In this document: positions 53,536-62,818 of the stretch, one piece after another | Numbering within the stretch: the stretch's first letter is position 1 | Layout of the letters: each line of letters begins with the position of its first letter | Assembly (NCBI GenBank): GCA_963550755.1 | Contig: CAUVDV010000001.1 | Span: 1 to 64,000 of the forward strand | Length of the DNA stretch: 64,000 bases | Source: W11650 sp963550755 | Lineage (GTDB): Bacteria > Bacillota > Clostridia > Lachnospirales > Vallitaleaceae | Direction of reading: 5' to 3' | Program-made: the position numbers and the translations under genes | Notes under the pieces: generated by a model | Told to the model about the DNA's origin: nothing | The model's database searches: none | The model's input: only the letters and a program-made list of their open reading frames with translations

Positions 53536-53569
53536 CCCTTTTAAAAAGCATTTATTTATCAGCACATAT

Positions 53570-54757
53570 TTATTTTGTAAATTCAACGTCAATGTTATCG
53601 CGATAATTTGCAAAAGCATCATAAGAGGGGAAGTCAAAATAAGAAACAACTTTGATCTCTCCGCTGGCAATCTTTGCAGAAATATTAGAAATCTGTTTCT
53701 GAACATCTTCCGGTGTATTCTGCTTATACCAGTCATTTTCCACTAAGCCTGTACCGCCTTCGGCAATACCATAAACATGATTGCCCGGTTTAATCCCACT
53801 GGCCTCTCCATTAATATTTTTCAACAACAGCGCCACACAAGGTTCAATATTTTTTAACATGGAAGTAACCATTGATTTATACCCTTGAACATCGCCAACG
53901 GTTTCAAAATAGGTGTACTGATCATAATCAGTTCCAATAATGAACTTTCCTTTTTCATAGCCGCCTTTTTCATCCGCCGCCTGCATTGCTCCCAGTGAAA
54001 CAGAAGCGCCAACATTATACACATAGTCACAGCCATTATCCATAACAACATTCACGGACTCATAATCGCCTTGGACAGTAAGTTCACCCATGTAGGTATA
54101 CATAGAATCAACATTCAATCCCATATTTTTTCTGGCATGCTTTACGCCGCACAGCCAGCCCACACCAAAATCGTTACAAATAGGCACATCCACATTGATA
54201 ACACAGCCGACTTTACCGGACTTTGTCATCAAGGCCGAATAAACGCCAGCTAAAAAAGAACCTTCATTTTGGGCAAAAGAAACACCATAAATATTATCAG
54301 TCCCACTGAAATCCGTAGAAGGAGACGTATCATACAAAATAAAAGTAGTGTCAGCCCACTCACCGCTCTTGGACTTTTCAATAATAGTATCCGAAATATA
54401 CCAGCCCATTGCCATGACAAAGTCATAATGTTTTGTGTCCAAAGCATCAATTAAAGAATTCACAGCCTGCGAACTATCATTGCCATATTCAACCAAAGTT
54501 ACGTCATAGCCATATTTTTCTTTAGCTGCCTGTGCTGCCCGCCAACCCATATCAGCCAAGCCAAAGTCTCCAATATAAGCGGCATAATACAACATTGTTT
54601 TGCCAGAAGCTGGCTTTTCATTTCCCGTATCTGCAGGATTCTTGGTATCGGTGGACTCCTTCGCCTCAGGCGCAGTCTTTTTATCTTCGCTCTGGGTGCA
54701 AGATATCAGACTCATACACATGACAAACATCAAAACAATTGCCAATCCTTTTTTCAT
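53570..54757 (-). CDS. BMP-family substrate-binding lipoprotein
   Basis: This 395-residue lipoprotein starts MKKGLAIVLMFVMCM and has the lipobox LISC with Cys20. A Thr/Glu/Lys-rich linker covers about 21-50. The BMP fold follows (YYAAYIGDFGLADMGWRAA, MGWYISDTI and the IYGVSFAQNEGSFLAGVYSALM segment), related to PnrA/BmpD nucleoside-binding proteins. SFAQNEGSFLAG is the family hallmark. It would capture a nucleoside-like or related ligand outside the cell. It is the first gene of the operon, behind AGGAGGG. Confidence 0.93.
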   Translation of the reverse strand: MKKGLAIVLMFVMCMSLISCTQSEDKKTAPEAKESTDTKNPADTGNEKPASGKTMLYYAAYIGDFGLADMGWRAAQAAKEKYGYDVTLVEYGNDSSQAVNSLIDALDTKHYDFVMAMGWYISDTIIEKSKSGEWADTTFILYDTSPSTDFSGTDNIYGVSFAQNEGSFLAGVYSALMTKSGKVGCVINVDVPICNDFGVGWLCGVKHARKNMGLNVDSMYTYMGELTVQGDYESVNVVMDNGCDYVYNVGASVSLGAMQAADEKGGYEKGKFIIGTDYDQYTYFETVGDVQGYKSMVTSMLKNIEPCVALLLKNINGEASGIKPGNHVYGIAEGGTGLVENDWYKQNTPEDVQKQISNISAKIASGEIKVVSYFDFPSYDAFANYRDNIDVEFTK

Positions 54758-54867
54758 ATTTTCCCTCCTGTTTAATTATTTGCTTTGCTTCAACGCTCCG
54801 AAACGTTAATATTATGTTCATATTATGCGCATTTATATGTTCCGTTTTTTAAAAAAATCATATCAAG

Positions 54868-54900
54868 CATTTTTCAAACATTTTTCAAACATTTTTCAAA
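54868..54900 (-). promoter_or_regulatory. Three tandem 11-bp repeats, candidate DeoR operators
   Basis: CATTTTTCAAA is repeated exactly three times end to end (54868-54878, 54879-54889, 54890-54900). Each unit spans one helical turn, so one DNA face is presented. It lies about 110 bp upstream of the operon start. The TTTGAAA core (minus strand) also occurs at the divergent regulator promoter. Confidence 0.7.
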
Positions 54901-55429
54901 CATTTATAGATAAATATTTTGTTGCTCACATATCGAATCAGGAAGTAATTTTCATGCATTTTACACAATGCTTCTTTTTCTTTTCTTGTTTTTTTGTTTG
55001 TTATTATCCTACACGCTTTCCAACAGGAAGTCAATATGTTTTTTTATATACACACAAAGTCGAATTTAAATGTTCTTTTTGTTTTCTTTTTTGTCTTTTT
55101 CCTTGTTCGAAATGCTGTGTTTTTATTTGTTGTTTTGTGCAGTTTGCATTTTGTCTCAACATTGACAGCGTCCAAATGAGCGTTTGAAAATCCAATGTAG
55201 ACAATTTCAAATTGTTCTGCTATAATAATTATATAATGCTTTTGTTCACAGCGAACATTTTTGTATCCTAAGAACTTAATTTTCGCATATTTTTAAAATC
55301 ATCTTCTGCACTTGCTGAAAATTATCTTATTGGCACAATATTGATCTTTCCCAGCTGAATTTTCCGCTCGCTTTTTAACCGTAAAGCCTAACGTATAAAC
55401 CCTATTTAATGTAGAACGAGGAAATTGAA
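54901..55429. other. Divergent intergenic region of the SIS/BMP operon and deoR-type gene
   Basis: AT-rich, 672 bp in total with the repeats at 54868. It holds T/C-rich tracts around 54970-55000 and 55070-55100 and a roughly 200-nt leader ahead of the regulator gene. No protein gene with a ribosome binding site was found. An inverted repeat TGTTC-ACAGC-GAACA lies at 55243-55257. Confidence 0.55.
55198..55226 (+). promoter_or_regulatory. Promoter of the DeoR-family regulator
   Basis: TAGACA (55198-55203) and a perfect TATAAT (55221-55226) are 17 bp apart. A 13-bp palindrome CAATTT-C-AAATTG (55202-55214) sits in the spacer, and TTTGAAAA lies at 55183-55190, sharing the TTTGAAA core of the tandem repeats. 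This fits autoregulation. Confidence 0.75.
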
Positions 55430-56194
55430 ATGAGTAATAATATATCTAGACGTGATCAGATTTTTAATCTTTTAGAAATTCAAGAACAAATGTCGGTGTC
55501 AGAATTAGCCAATTATTTTAATGTAACCGAAACTACTATTCGCCGTGATTTGATCCAAATGGAAACACGCGGTGAGATTATCCGAAAACGAGGTTACGCT
55601 ATCCTTCCTGATCAGGGGCATAATTTAGCCATCCGCCGCCGAAATACCTTTCTGGAAGAAAAACAAAGAATTGCCGCTAAAGCGATTGAATTATGCCGCA
55701 ACGTTCATTCTGCTGCCTTAGATTCCGGAACCACTGTTGCAGAACTCGTCCGGCTTTTGCTTAAACAGCGAAATGAAAAAAAAATGGAGCTTATTACCTG
55801 CTCCCTTTCTATTGCCTATGAAACTTGCAAATATTTTCACACCTATGTTCCAGGCGGACTTGTTTTTCCAGATGAAATCTCCGTCGGCGGTTCCAGTATG
55901 TCTAATTATTTTCAAGGTGTTACTACCGATATTGCCTTTCTCGGCAGCACTGGCATCGCCTCAACCCCGGGACTAACAGTGTCCTATCTGCCTATGTTAG
56001 ATGTAAAACGAGCCCTAATAGCGAGCGCTATCAAGAAAGTAGCTCTTGTGGATTCTTCTAAGTTCACTACCCGAGGAATTTATACTTTTTGCAAATTTGA
56101 TGAATTAGATGTTTTAATTACCGTACAAACCGAACAAAATGCGCGCGCCTTAGAAGAAATCGCAAAACATGATGTTGAAATTGTACTGGCCTAA
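55430..56194 (+). CDS. DeoR-family transcriptional repressor
   Basis: This 254-residue protein begins with a helix-turn-helix, RRDQIFNLLEIQEQMSVSELANYFNVTETTIRRDLIQ (shown in family as RRxxIxxxL...VS(E)LA..F.VSE.TIRRDL), in about the first 55 residues. The DeoR C-terminal sensor domain has DSGTTVAELVRLL near 97-109 and STGIASTPGLTVS near 175-188. DeoR regulators typically respond to phosphorylated sugars, which fits a phosphosugar signal from the SIS operon next door. It is divergent from that operon; ATG 55430 follows GAGGAAA. Confidence 0.92.
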   Translation: MSNNISRRDQIFNLLEIQEQMSVSELANYFNVTETTIRRDLIQMETRGEIIRKRGYAILPDQGHNLAIRRRNTFLEEKQRIAAKAIELCRNVHSAALDSGTTVAELVRLLLKQRNEKKMELITCSLSIAYETCKYFHTYVPGGLVFPDEISVGGSSMSNYFQGVTTDIAFLGSTGIASTPGLTVSYLPMLDVKRALIASAIKKVALVDSSKFTTRGIYTFCKFDELDVLITVQTEQNARALEEIAKHDVEIVLA

Positions 56195-56343
56195 CGTCAA
56201 CTTTCTTTTTACAAGCAAATATTTAAATGCTAGAAATGTCAAAGACTTTTTCCACTTCTATCATCTAAATGAAAGATAAAACCCCACCAGGCAAAGCGCC
56301 GGCTTTTCCTAATAATTTTATCTTCTTCGTTTTTCCCCGCCCC

Positions 56344-57474
56344 TTACTCAAACGCCGCCGCCACCTTGGTCAGCAACTCGCGGATTTCCAAATGCTGCGG
56401 ACAGACTCGTTCGCATTTGGCGCAGCCGATGCATTCCGAGGCCTTACCGTGGCCGCCTCCGGTCAGACTGTTTTTATAGTAATATTTGGCGTTCCAACCG
56501 TGAAAAGCTTCCCGCGAGTTCAGGGCCGCAAACATATCCGGTATCAGGATTGCTTTTGGACACTTATTTTCCTCAATGCAATAGCGGCAGGACGTACAGG
56601 GAATCAAATTTAAATCCTTAAAAATAGCGCAGACTTTGGAAACCGCCGCCATTTCCGCTGCCGACAGCGGCTGAAAATCGCGCATCACGCTGATATTGTC
56701 CTGCATTTGCGCCGGCGTGCTCATGCCCGACAGCACCATGACCATTTGCGGAAAGCCGGCCGCGAAACGAAGCGCGTAGCTGGCATTGCTGCCGCCGTTT
56801 AATTCCCGCAAAACCTGATCCGCCGCAGGTGGCAGATTAACTAAACTTCCGCCCTTGACCGGCTCCATGACAATCACCGGTTTGCCATATTTTTCGCAAA
56901 CCTCGTATATCCGGCGGCTGTCAACCGAAGAGTCCTCATAATCCACATAATTAAACTGAATCTGCACCACCTCAATTTCCGGGTGCTCCGCCAAAATCTG
57001 ATCCAAAACCTCCGCCCGATCGTGGAAAGAAATGCCGAAATGGCGGATCAGGCCTTCCTCTTTCAAGCCATAAGCCGTTTCATATGCCCGGCAGCGCTTA
57101 AACTTTTGATAATTATTTTTATCCTGAGCGTGCATCAGGTAAAAATCAAAATATTCAACCCCGCACCAGGCCAGCTGCTGCTCAAAGAAAGGCCTGATCT
57201 CCTCCTGTGTCTTAAAAAACGAATCCGTCAGTTTGTCGGTCAGCAAAAACTGCCGGCGCTCATAGCGTTTGGCCACGCAATCGGCAATCGCCGTTTCCGA
57301 CAGGCCATTTAAATAACCATGCGCCGTATCAAAATAATTAAAGCCGGCGGCGATAAATTCATCGGTCATTCGAATAAACTCCGGGTAATTAACTTTCTCT
57401 CCATCCATGGGCAGGCGCATACAGCCAAAGCCCAAATTGCCCTGCATCTCCGGGAAAAATTGATTTTTCATCAT
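56344..57474 (-). CDS. Aldo/keto reductase with C-terminal 4Fe-4S ferredoxin domain
   Basis: This 376-residue protein has an AKR barrel at about 1-290: GFGCMRLPM, FDTAHGYLNGLSE with the catalytic Tyr, LTDKL with the Lys, and FYLMHAQ. The C-terminal domain has two cysteine clusters, CTSCRYC...CP and CIGCAKCERVCP, typical of two 4Fe-4S clusters. These ferredoxin-fused AKRs are common in clostridia; substrate unknown. Start ATG 57474 with GAGGAAAGG. Confidence 0.93.
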   Translation of the reverse strand: MMKNQFFPEMQGNLGFGCMRLPMDGEKVNYPEFIRMTDEFIAAGFNYFDTAHGYLNGLSETAIADCVAKRYERRQFLLTDKLTDSFFKTQEEIRPFFEQQLAWCGVEYFDFYLMHAQDKNNYQKFKRCRAYETAYGLKEEGLIRHFGISFHDRAEVLDQILAEHPEIEVVQIQFNYVDYEDSSVDSRRIYEVCEKYGKPVIVMEPVKGGSLVNLPPAADQVLRELNGGSNASYALRFAAGFPQMVMVLSGMSTPAQMQDNISVMRDFQPLSAAEMAAVSKVCAIFKDLNLIPCTSCRYCIEENKCPKAILIPDMFAALNSREAFHGWNAKYYYKNSLTGGGHGKASECIGCAKCERVCPQHLEIRELLTKVAAAFE

Positions 57475-57575
57475 AACCTTTCCTCCTTTTGGCGTACTGC
57501 TTATACTTTAACCTATCAGCCAAACCACATTCAAACCATTTCCGTCAGCTAATTCTTGCTTTTCCGCCTATCAGT

Positions 57576-58205
57576 CTATACTGGCTGCTCCTGCCATTTG
57601 CTTTCAATCCACGCCACGGTGCCCGCCACAAAGTCATCCATTTCCGCGGCGCTAAGATAGGGAAAATCACGGTTTTCAGCCGGCGCCGACAAATAAAAAT
57701 CCGTAATATACTTAATTTGCCGACTAAACACATCCGCCGGATAAAAATCAAAGTAGACATTGGCAAAGCTTTTTATCGGAGCAAACCTAGTAAAAAATAC
57801 AAAATTCGGATTTTTCTGCAAAAACACAAAATCCTGTCCATACCAGTCCTCTTTGATTGTCCGAATAAACTTAGGATCCTTAGCCAAAAGCGCTGCGTAT
57901 TTTCGCCGGTAAAGCTTCGACCAGGCAATATCAGTCAGCAAATGAAAGTAATACCCCAAATAAAAGGGATATTTTTCATCTTTCACTTGCAGATATTTTT
58001 GCCGAAAATCCTCGGCGTCAATCTCCGTGCTGCCCTTTTTATACCAATGAGTAATCTCCTTGTCGGGGGTATATCCGCTCCCGTCTTCGTTCGGCACGCC
58101 GCAGTCCGGCGCGATATTGCCGACTAAAAACTCGGCATTATTCAGGTCCGCTTGTTTCTTCATAAAATAATCTGCTATCCGCATATGTCCAATCCAAGTT
58201 GCCAT
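57576..58205 (-). CDS. Zinc-dependent phospholipase C-like protein
   Basis: This 209-residue protein begins MATWIGHMRIADYF and contains FLVGNIAPDCGVP, ITHWYKKG and YYFHLLTDIAWSKLY. This matches the zinc-dependent phospholipase C family (Zn_dep_PLPC) common in clostridia, where His and Asp residues of GH, GNIAPD, H and HLLTD bind metals. There is no signal peptide, so it is cytoplasmic. Actual substrate unknown. ATG 58205 follows AAGGAG. Confidence 0.8.
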   Translation of the reverse strand: MATWIGHMRIADYFMKKQADLNNAEFLVGNIAPDCGVPNEDGSGYTPDKEITHWYKKGSTEIDAEDFRQKYLQVKDEKYPFYLGYYFHLLTDIAWSKLYRRKYAALLAKDPKFIRTIKEDWYGQDFVFLQKNPNFVFFTRFAPIKSFANVYFDFYPADVFSRQIKYITDFYLSAPAENRDFPYLSAAEMDDFVAGTVAWIESKWQEQPV

Positions 58206-58262
58206 CCTAACTCCTTCCTATTGACTTAACTTCCCCTGCCAAAAGCTTTTGCCTTTCCGCCG

Positions 58263-58350
58263 CCCGAACGAGCAGCCCAGCCAAAAAACGCAGCCTCTTG
58301 GCAAACCAAGCGCAAAACGCAGTCTTCTCGCCAACCCAAAATATCAAACG
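58263..58350. repeat. Degenerate 30-bp repeat units, second site
   Basis: About three units resembling GGCAAACCAAGCGCAAAACGC then AGTCTTCT follow one another. They match the consensus of the array at 33729-33909. A 71-codon frame across them has no ribosome binding site. Confidence 0.55.
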
Positions 58351-58517
58351 CTTCGCTTTCCGCCCAACGACGGCCAAGCTTTTAGCGAACCATATAAGCT
58401 GATACCTATCGAACAAGCACAATTTTTCCGCAAATAGGAAAAGGCATTCCGCCAGTCAAAAATATCACAATACCGACAAATATATAGCCGTCAACCAAAA
58501 AAATCGCAAGAACCCTC

Positions 58518-58569
58518 ATATTTTCGGCAAACGCCGCCAGACTTGGCCAAGGCGACCAGCCAAAAATAT
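58518..58569 (-). terminator. Possible terminator of the ABC exporter operon
   Basis: ATATTTTCGGC (58518-58528) pairs with GCCAAAAATAT (58559-58569) at 10 of 11 positions, with an inner CGCC/GGCG stem. It lies 25 bp after the permease stop. Confidence 0.4.
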
Positions 58570-58593
58570 TTTGTCAAGCACGCGAAAATCAGG

Positions 58594-61500
58594 TTACTCA
58601 TACGATTTGAGCGCCTCAACCATATCAATTTTTTTCAATCGGAAATGCACAAAAAACATCACAATCACTGAAAAGAGGAAGGTAATCAGCGCCGAAATGA
58701 TATAGGTCATGGCAAAGCGCTTGGGGTAAAGCTGAACTACGTCCGGCACAATAAAGACCAAAATCATTTCATGCAAAAGCACCCCGAAGACATAGCCCAG
58801 TCCAATACCAAGCACCGTTAAAAACAGGGTTTCCCGATAAACGTAGGCGGTCAGTTCCTGCGGGAAAAAGCCCAGCACCTTAATCGTGGAAAGTTCCCGA
58901 ATCCGCTCGGAAATATTGATATTGGTCAAATTATACAGCACCACAAAGGCCAGCACCGAGGACACCAAAATAATAATCACCACCACCACGTCCAGCGAAT
59001 CCAGCGCCTGCACCGAGGAGGAAGTGCCCATTTCCGTTACCGACAGCACTACGTCCAGGTCAAGGAGCTTACTCATCAACGCATCGCCCCGCAGCGCCGG
59101 CGCGGCGGCCGTTTTTAAAAGCTCGGCGTTGGCGGCCGGCATTTTGCCGAACTGCTTTTGATACGCTGCTCGGCTCATATACAAATAATGCCCCAAATAA
59201 TTTTCACAAATGCCGCTGATTTTGGCGGTAAATTCCTTATTGTCCGCGTCCTTTAAGATAATCTCATCGCCCGCTTTTTTTCCGGCCAAAAAAGCCAGCT
59301 TATCAGTCAGCAGCCCGCCCTCCTCCGGCAGGATCAAGTCTTTTTCCGAATTTTGCGGATTTCGCAAGCGCTGCAGCGGATAAAACTTCTCCGCCGTCTC
59401 CGGCACCATCAAATAAATCGTTTGGGGCGATGTGCCCGCGCCTTTCCACTTGACCGCCTCAACATAAACCGGCGTATGCTGCTCAAACAAGGTCTGATCC
59501 TCTAATACCTCGTGAAAATCCGTCAAGCCGTTCGCGCCGAAATCCTCATCAAAGACCACCATATAGTCATACTTTGTCAGCTGCCCATACTGCACCGGCA
59601 AGAGATTGCCCACCGAGTCGCGCAGGGCAAAACCCAAAAAGACCAGCCCCGCGCAGCCGGCAATGCCCAAAATCGTCATGGACATCCGAATCTTATAGCG
59701 GAACATATTTCTGGCCGTTACCTTGTATAAAAACGATAAGCGCCGCCATAGAAAAGTCAGCCGCTCCAGGAAAATCTTGGTGCCGCTTTTGGGCGCTTTT
59801 GGCCGCATCAGCGTGGTGGCGTTTTGCCTAAGATATCCATTGACCACGGCGTAAGCCGCTACCGCCGTACAAATAATGCCAATGATAGTCGACTGGACAG
59901 CGTAACTGGCAAAATAAACCGGCGGCGGCGTTTGGATTATAAAGATATCATTATACGCCTGATACACCACCTTGGTCAAAATCGGCTGACCGGTAGCCGC
60001 GCCGATCGCGCCGCCCATCAGGCTCGCCCAAAATCCATAATAAAAATATTTTTTGGAAATATCCCAATTCCCATAGCCCAGCGCTTTTAAGGTGCCAATT
60101 TGGCCGCGATGCTCATCGGCCATGCGGGTCATGGTCGATAGGCAAACTAAGAGCGCAATCAAAAAGAAAAATACCGGGAAAACATTGGACAGCAAATGAA
60201 TCCGGCGGGCAGAGTCATAGTATAAAAAATATTCGCTCAAATCTTCTCGGGTCAGCACCGCATAGGGCGAATCCTTTAATTTTTTTAAAACCTTCTTGGC
60301 GTCGTCAATTTTTTTCCGGCCGTCGGCAATATCGGCCTCGGCTTCTTCTTTCTTATCAGCAAACTCCGTCTTGCCCTGCTCATACTGCCCTCTGGCGACT
60401 GCCAGTTCCCATTTGGCCGCGGCCAGCTTTTCCCGCGCCGCCGCTTGCTCTGCCGCAAAGCGCTGCCGGCTTTCTGCCAATTCCGCCTGTCCCTCGGCAT
60501 AATCGGCCTGCCCCCGCTCTATTTGAGCCAAGGCTTCGGCCAGCGCCGCTTTTCCCTCGGCCAGCGTATCCGCCACTGCCTGCAGCTCTACTTCCGTTTG
60601 TTTTAGTTCCGCTTCGCCCCGGTTTAAACTGCTTGCCGCCGCATTCAGTTCTGCCCGCTGCCGGGCCAGTTCCCTTTGCCGGGCGGTCAATTTCTCCCGC
60701 TGGCGCAGGATTTCAGCATAGGCTACCGCTGCTTCGCCCATTTGCCTTAGCCGCAGTTGGCTGTCGGGCGCATTGGCCGCCGCCTGTACCTGCATGCGAA
60801 AGCGATCAGGATCTTGGCCAAAGGCCCGCAGCTTTTTTCGCAGATCCGCTTCCGCCTGTTCCAGTTCTGTTAAGCCTGCTTGGATCCGGGCAAGCCCCGT
60901 TTCTATTTGCTCCTGTCCGGTGGTTAAGCGCTGCTTTTCTTCCGTCAGCTTTTGCCACGCCTGCTGCCACTGATCAAGCCCCGCTTCATACTGGCTTTGG
61001 CCGGATAAATAATTTTCCTCTTCCGCCTGATACCGCTTTTGCGCCGCTGTCAGTTCCTCCAAAGCCAGCTGCAGCTTTCTTTCAGCGGCGGCAAATTGCT
61101 GTTCGGCTTTGGCTGTTGCCGCCGCCAAATCGGCGGTCGCCGCTGCTAATTCCTGCTCGCCGGCGGCAATTTTGCGGTCAGCCTCATCCAGCGCACTGTC
61201 CGCGTCGTCCAGTCTTTGCTGCGCGTCCCGCAGCTTTTCTTCTCCCTCGGCGATTTTATCTCTGGCCTTTTGCTTCAGCTCCCTGATCTGCGTCCTCGGC
61301 CGGGCAGCCAGTAATTTTTCCAAATCTTCTTTTTTAGCGGCGCAAATCTCCTTATAGCGGGCGTTATTACTGGTCAGCCCCTCTGTTCCCTTTAAGCGCA
61401 GCCGGCCAAAGCTGTATTTTTCCGCCGTAAAGTTTTCCTTTAAAATAAAGGCAAAGCCCTCCAGCTTCCCCAAGCCGCCGCTGGCGTCGCCCTTTTGCTT

Positions 61501-62049
61501 GGGAGCGGTAAACTCCGGGTGATAACAAAACCCGACTACCTTAAACCGGTAGCGCTTTAAGGCGTCGTCGCTCTCCGTTTCCACTTCCAGCTTGCCGGAT
61601 TCTTTTTTAAAAAAGATGGTATCGCCCAGCTGATAAGGCCGGCCGCTGATATCAGCATCGAGCAAAATCTCGTTCGGCGCTTCCGGCAGCCGGCCGGCAG
61701 TCACGCGCGGCAGGCTTAATTTTCGCGGCAGCGACTGGACTTGCAGCAAAAGATCGGTATAGCGCGTATTTAAATCCAGCGCGTACAGCCATTCCGCCGA
61801 CTCAATTCCCGGCTCAGCCAAAATCATCTGCCGGTCCCGCGCCGATAAGCCCAGACTGCTTTGCAGCTTAATATCGGCCATTTTCGTTTCCGCCGTGAAA
61901 TCATTGACCGCCCGCAGCATCATGGGTGCCGCCCCTTTTAAACCGGTATACACAAAAACGCCCAGCGCGATCATCAGCCCAATGGAAAAAAAGCGGGTCA
62001 AGGACGTTGTAATTTCACGGAAGATATCTTTTAATAATGCGGTTTTCAT
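58594..62049 (-). CDS. Large FtsX-type ABC transporter permease with coiled-coil extracellular domain
   Basis: This 1151-residue protein starts MKTALLKDIFREIT at ATG 62049, behind GGAG. A membrane helix near 15-40 is followed by a large outside domain. Residues about 255-590 form a long Ala/Glu/Gln-rich coiled coil. A first FtsX-like membrane domain lies near 625-740 and a second at about 1020-1145. It is the permease of a MacB/YhgE-like exporter common in Bacillota and works with the ATPase at 62080. Substrate unknown. Confidence 0.9.
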   Translation of the reverse strand: MKTALLKDIFREITTSLTRFFSIGLMIALGVFVYTGLKGAAPMMLRAVNDFTAETKMADIKLQSSLGLSARDRQMILAEPGIESAEWLYALDLNTRYTDLLLQVQSLPRKLSLPRVTAGRLPEAPNEILLDADISGRPYQLGDTIFFKKESGKLEVETESDDALKRYRFKVVGFCYHPEFTAPKQKGDASGGLGKLEGFAFILKENFTAEKYSFGRLRLKGTEGLTSNNARYKEICAAKKEDLEKLLAARPRTQIRELKQKARDKIAEGEEKLRDAQQRLDDADSALDEADRKIAAGEQELAAATADLAAATAKAEQQFAAAERKLQLALEELTAAQKRYQAEEENYLSGQSQYEAGLDQWQQAWQKLTEEKQRLTTGQEQIETGLARIQAGLTELEQAEADLRKKLRAFGQDPDRFRMQVQAAANAPDSQLRLRQMGEAAVAYAEILRQREKLTARQRELARQRAELNAAASSLNRGEAELKQTEVELQAVADTLAEGKAALAEALAQIERGQADYAEGQAELAESRQRFAAEQAAAREKLAAAKWELAVARGQYEQGKTEFADKKEEAEADIADGRKKIDDAKKVLKKLKDSPYAVLTREDLSEYFLYYDSARRIHLLSNVFPVFFFLIALLVCLSTMTRMADEHRGQIGTLKALGYGNWDISKKYFYYGFWASLMGGAIGAATGQPILTKVVYQAYNDIFIIQTPPPVYFASYAVQSTIIGIICTAVAAYAVVNGYLRQNATTLMRPKAPKSGTKIFLERLTFLWRRLSFLYKVTARNMFRYKIRMSMTILGIAGCAGLVFLGFALRDSVGNLLPVQYGQLTKYDYMVVFDEDFGANGLTDFHEVLEDQTLFEQHTPVYVEAVKWKGAGTSPQTIYLMVPETAEKFYPLQRLRNPQNSEKDLILPEEGGLLTDKLAFLAGKKAGDEIILKDADNKEFTAKISGICENYLGHYLYMSRAAYQKQFGKMPAANAELLKTAAAPALRGDALMSKLLDLDVVLSVTEMGTSSSVQALDSLDVVVVIIILVSSVLAFVVLYNLTNINISERIRELSTIKVLGFFPQELTAYVYRETLFLTVLGIGLGYVFGVLLHEMILVFIVPDVVQLYPKRFAMTYIISALITFLFSVIVMFFVHFRLKKIDMVEALKSYE

Positions 62050-62079
62050 AACTGATCTCCGTTTGCCGAGCGGCGCCAT

Positions 62080-62781
62080 CTACCATTCAATTTCCTGAAT
62101 GGAGGCCGGCGCTTCGTTAATATGGATATTTCTGACCTTCGCGTCATTAATTTCAATCACCCGGTGAGCAATGGGCGTAATCGCCTGATTATGGGTGATG
62201 ACGACCACCGTCGTGCCGGTGTTTAAGCAGGTATCCTGCAAAAGCTGCAAAATTGCCTTACCGGTCTTGTAGTCAAGCGCCCCGGTTGGCTCGTCGCACA
62301 GCAACAGTTTCGGATTTTTGGCTAAAGCTCTGGCAATCGCCACCCGCTGCTGCTCCCCGCCGGAAAGCTGCGCTGGAAAATTATCTAGCCGGTGTGAAAG
62401 GCCGACCATATCCAAGGCTTTTTCCGCCGGCCAGGCGTTGCGAACGATCTGCCCGGCTAATTCCACATTTTCCCGGGCGGTCAGATTGGGAATCAGGTTG
62501 TAAAACTGAAACACAAAGCCCACGTCATAGCGCCGGTATTTGGTCAGCTCATAAGCGTTCATCGCGGCAATGTCTTTGCCGTCAATTAAGATATGCCCCT
62601 CGTCGCAGGTGTCCATTCCGCCCAAAATATTTAAAACCGTTGATTTACCCGCACCGCTCGGCCCGACAATGACCACGAATTCGCCTTTTTCCAGTGAAAA
62701 ATTAATATCGCGGTTGGCGACAATGGTCGTTTGCCCCATTTGATAGCGTTTATACATATTTTTAACTTCAACATATGACAT
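62080..62781 (-). CDS. ABC transporter ATPase, LolD/MacB type
   Basis: This 233-residue ATPase has Walker A GPSGAGKSTV, the Q-loop FQFYNLIPNLTARENVE, signature LSGGEQQRVAIARAL, Walker B LLCDEPTGALD and switch VITHN. It is the MacB/LolD class that powers FtsX-type permeases, and ends 30 bp before the permease start. The MITE-like element upstream offers a TGGTATAAT extended -10 box at 62827-62819, 38 bp before the start. Confidence 0.94.
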   Translation of the reverse strand: MSYVEVKNMYKRYQMGQTTIVANRDINFSLEKGEFVVIVGPSGAGKSTVLNILGGMDTCDEGHILIDGKDIAAMNAYELTKYRRYDVGFVFQFYNLIPNLTARENVELAGQIVRNAWPAEKALDMVGLSHRLDNFPAQLSGGEQQRVAIARALAKNPKLLLCDEPTGALDYKTGKAILQLLQDTCLNTGTTVVVITHNQAITPIAHRVIEINDAKVRNIHINEAPASIQEIEW

Positions 62782-62818
62782 GGTTTTTCTCCAAGAGTTG
62801 GGTGAGTGGGTTTATATA

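Noticed and set aside
58207..58422. 71-codon frame between the phospholipase-like and ABC genes
   Set aside because: It is explained by the 30-bp repeat units and lacks a start signal.
60633..61286. 217-codon plus-strand frame inside the ABC permease gene
   Set aside because: It is the antisense of the Ala/Glu/Gln-rich coiled coil, giving a Pro/Ala/Arg-rich translation typical of a shadow frame.
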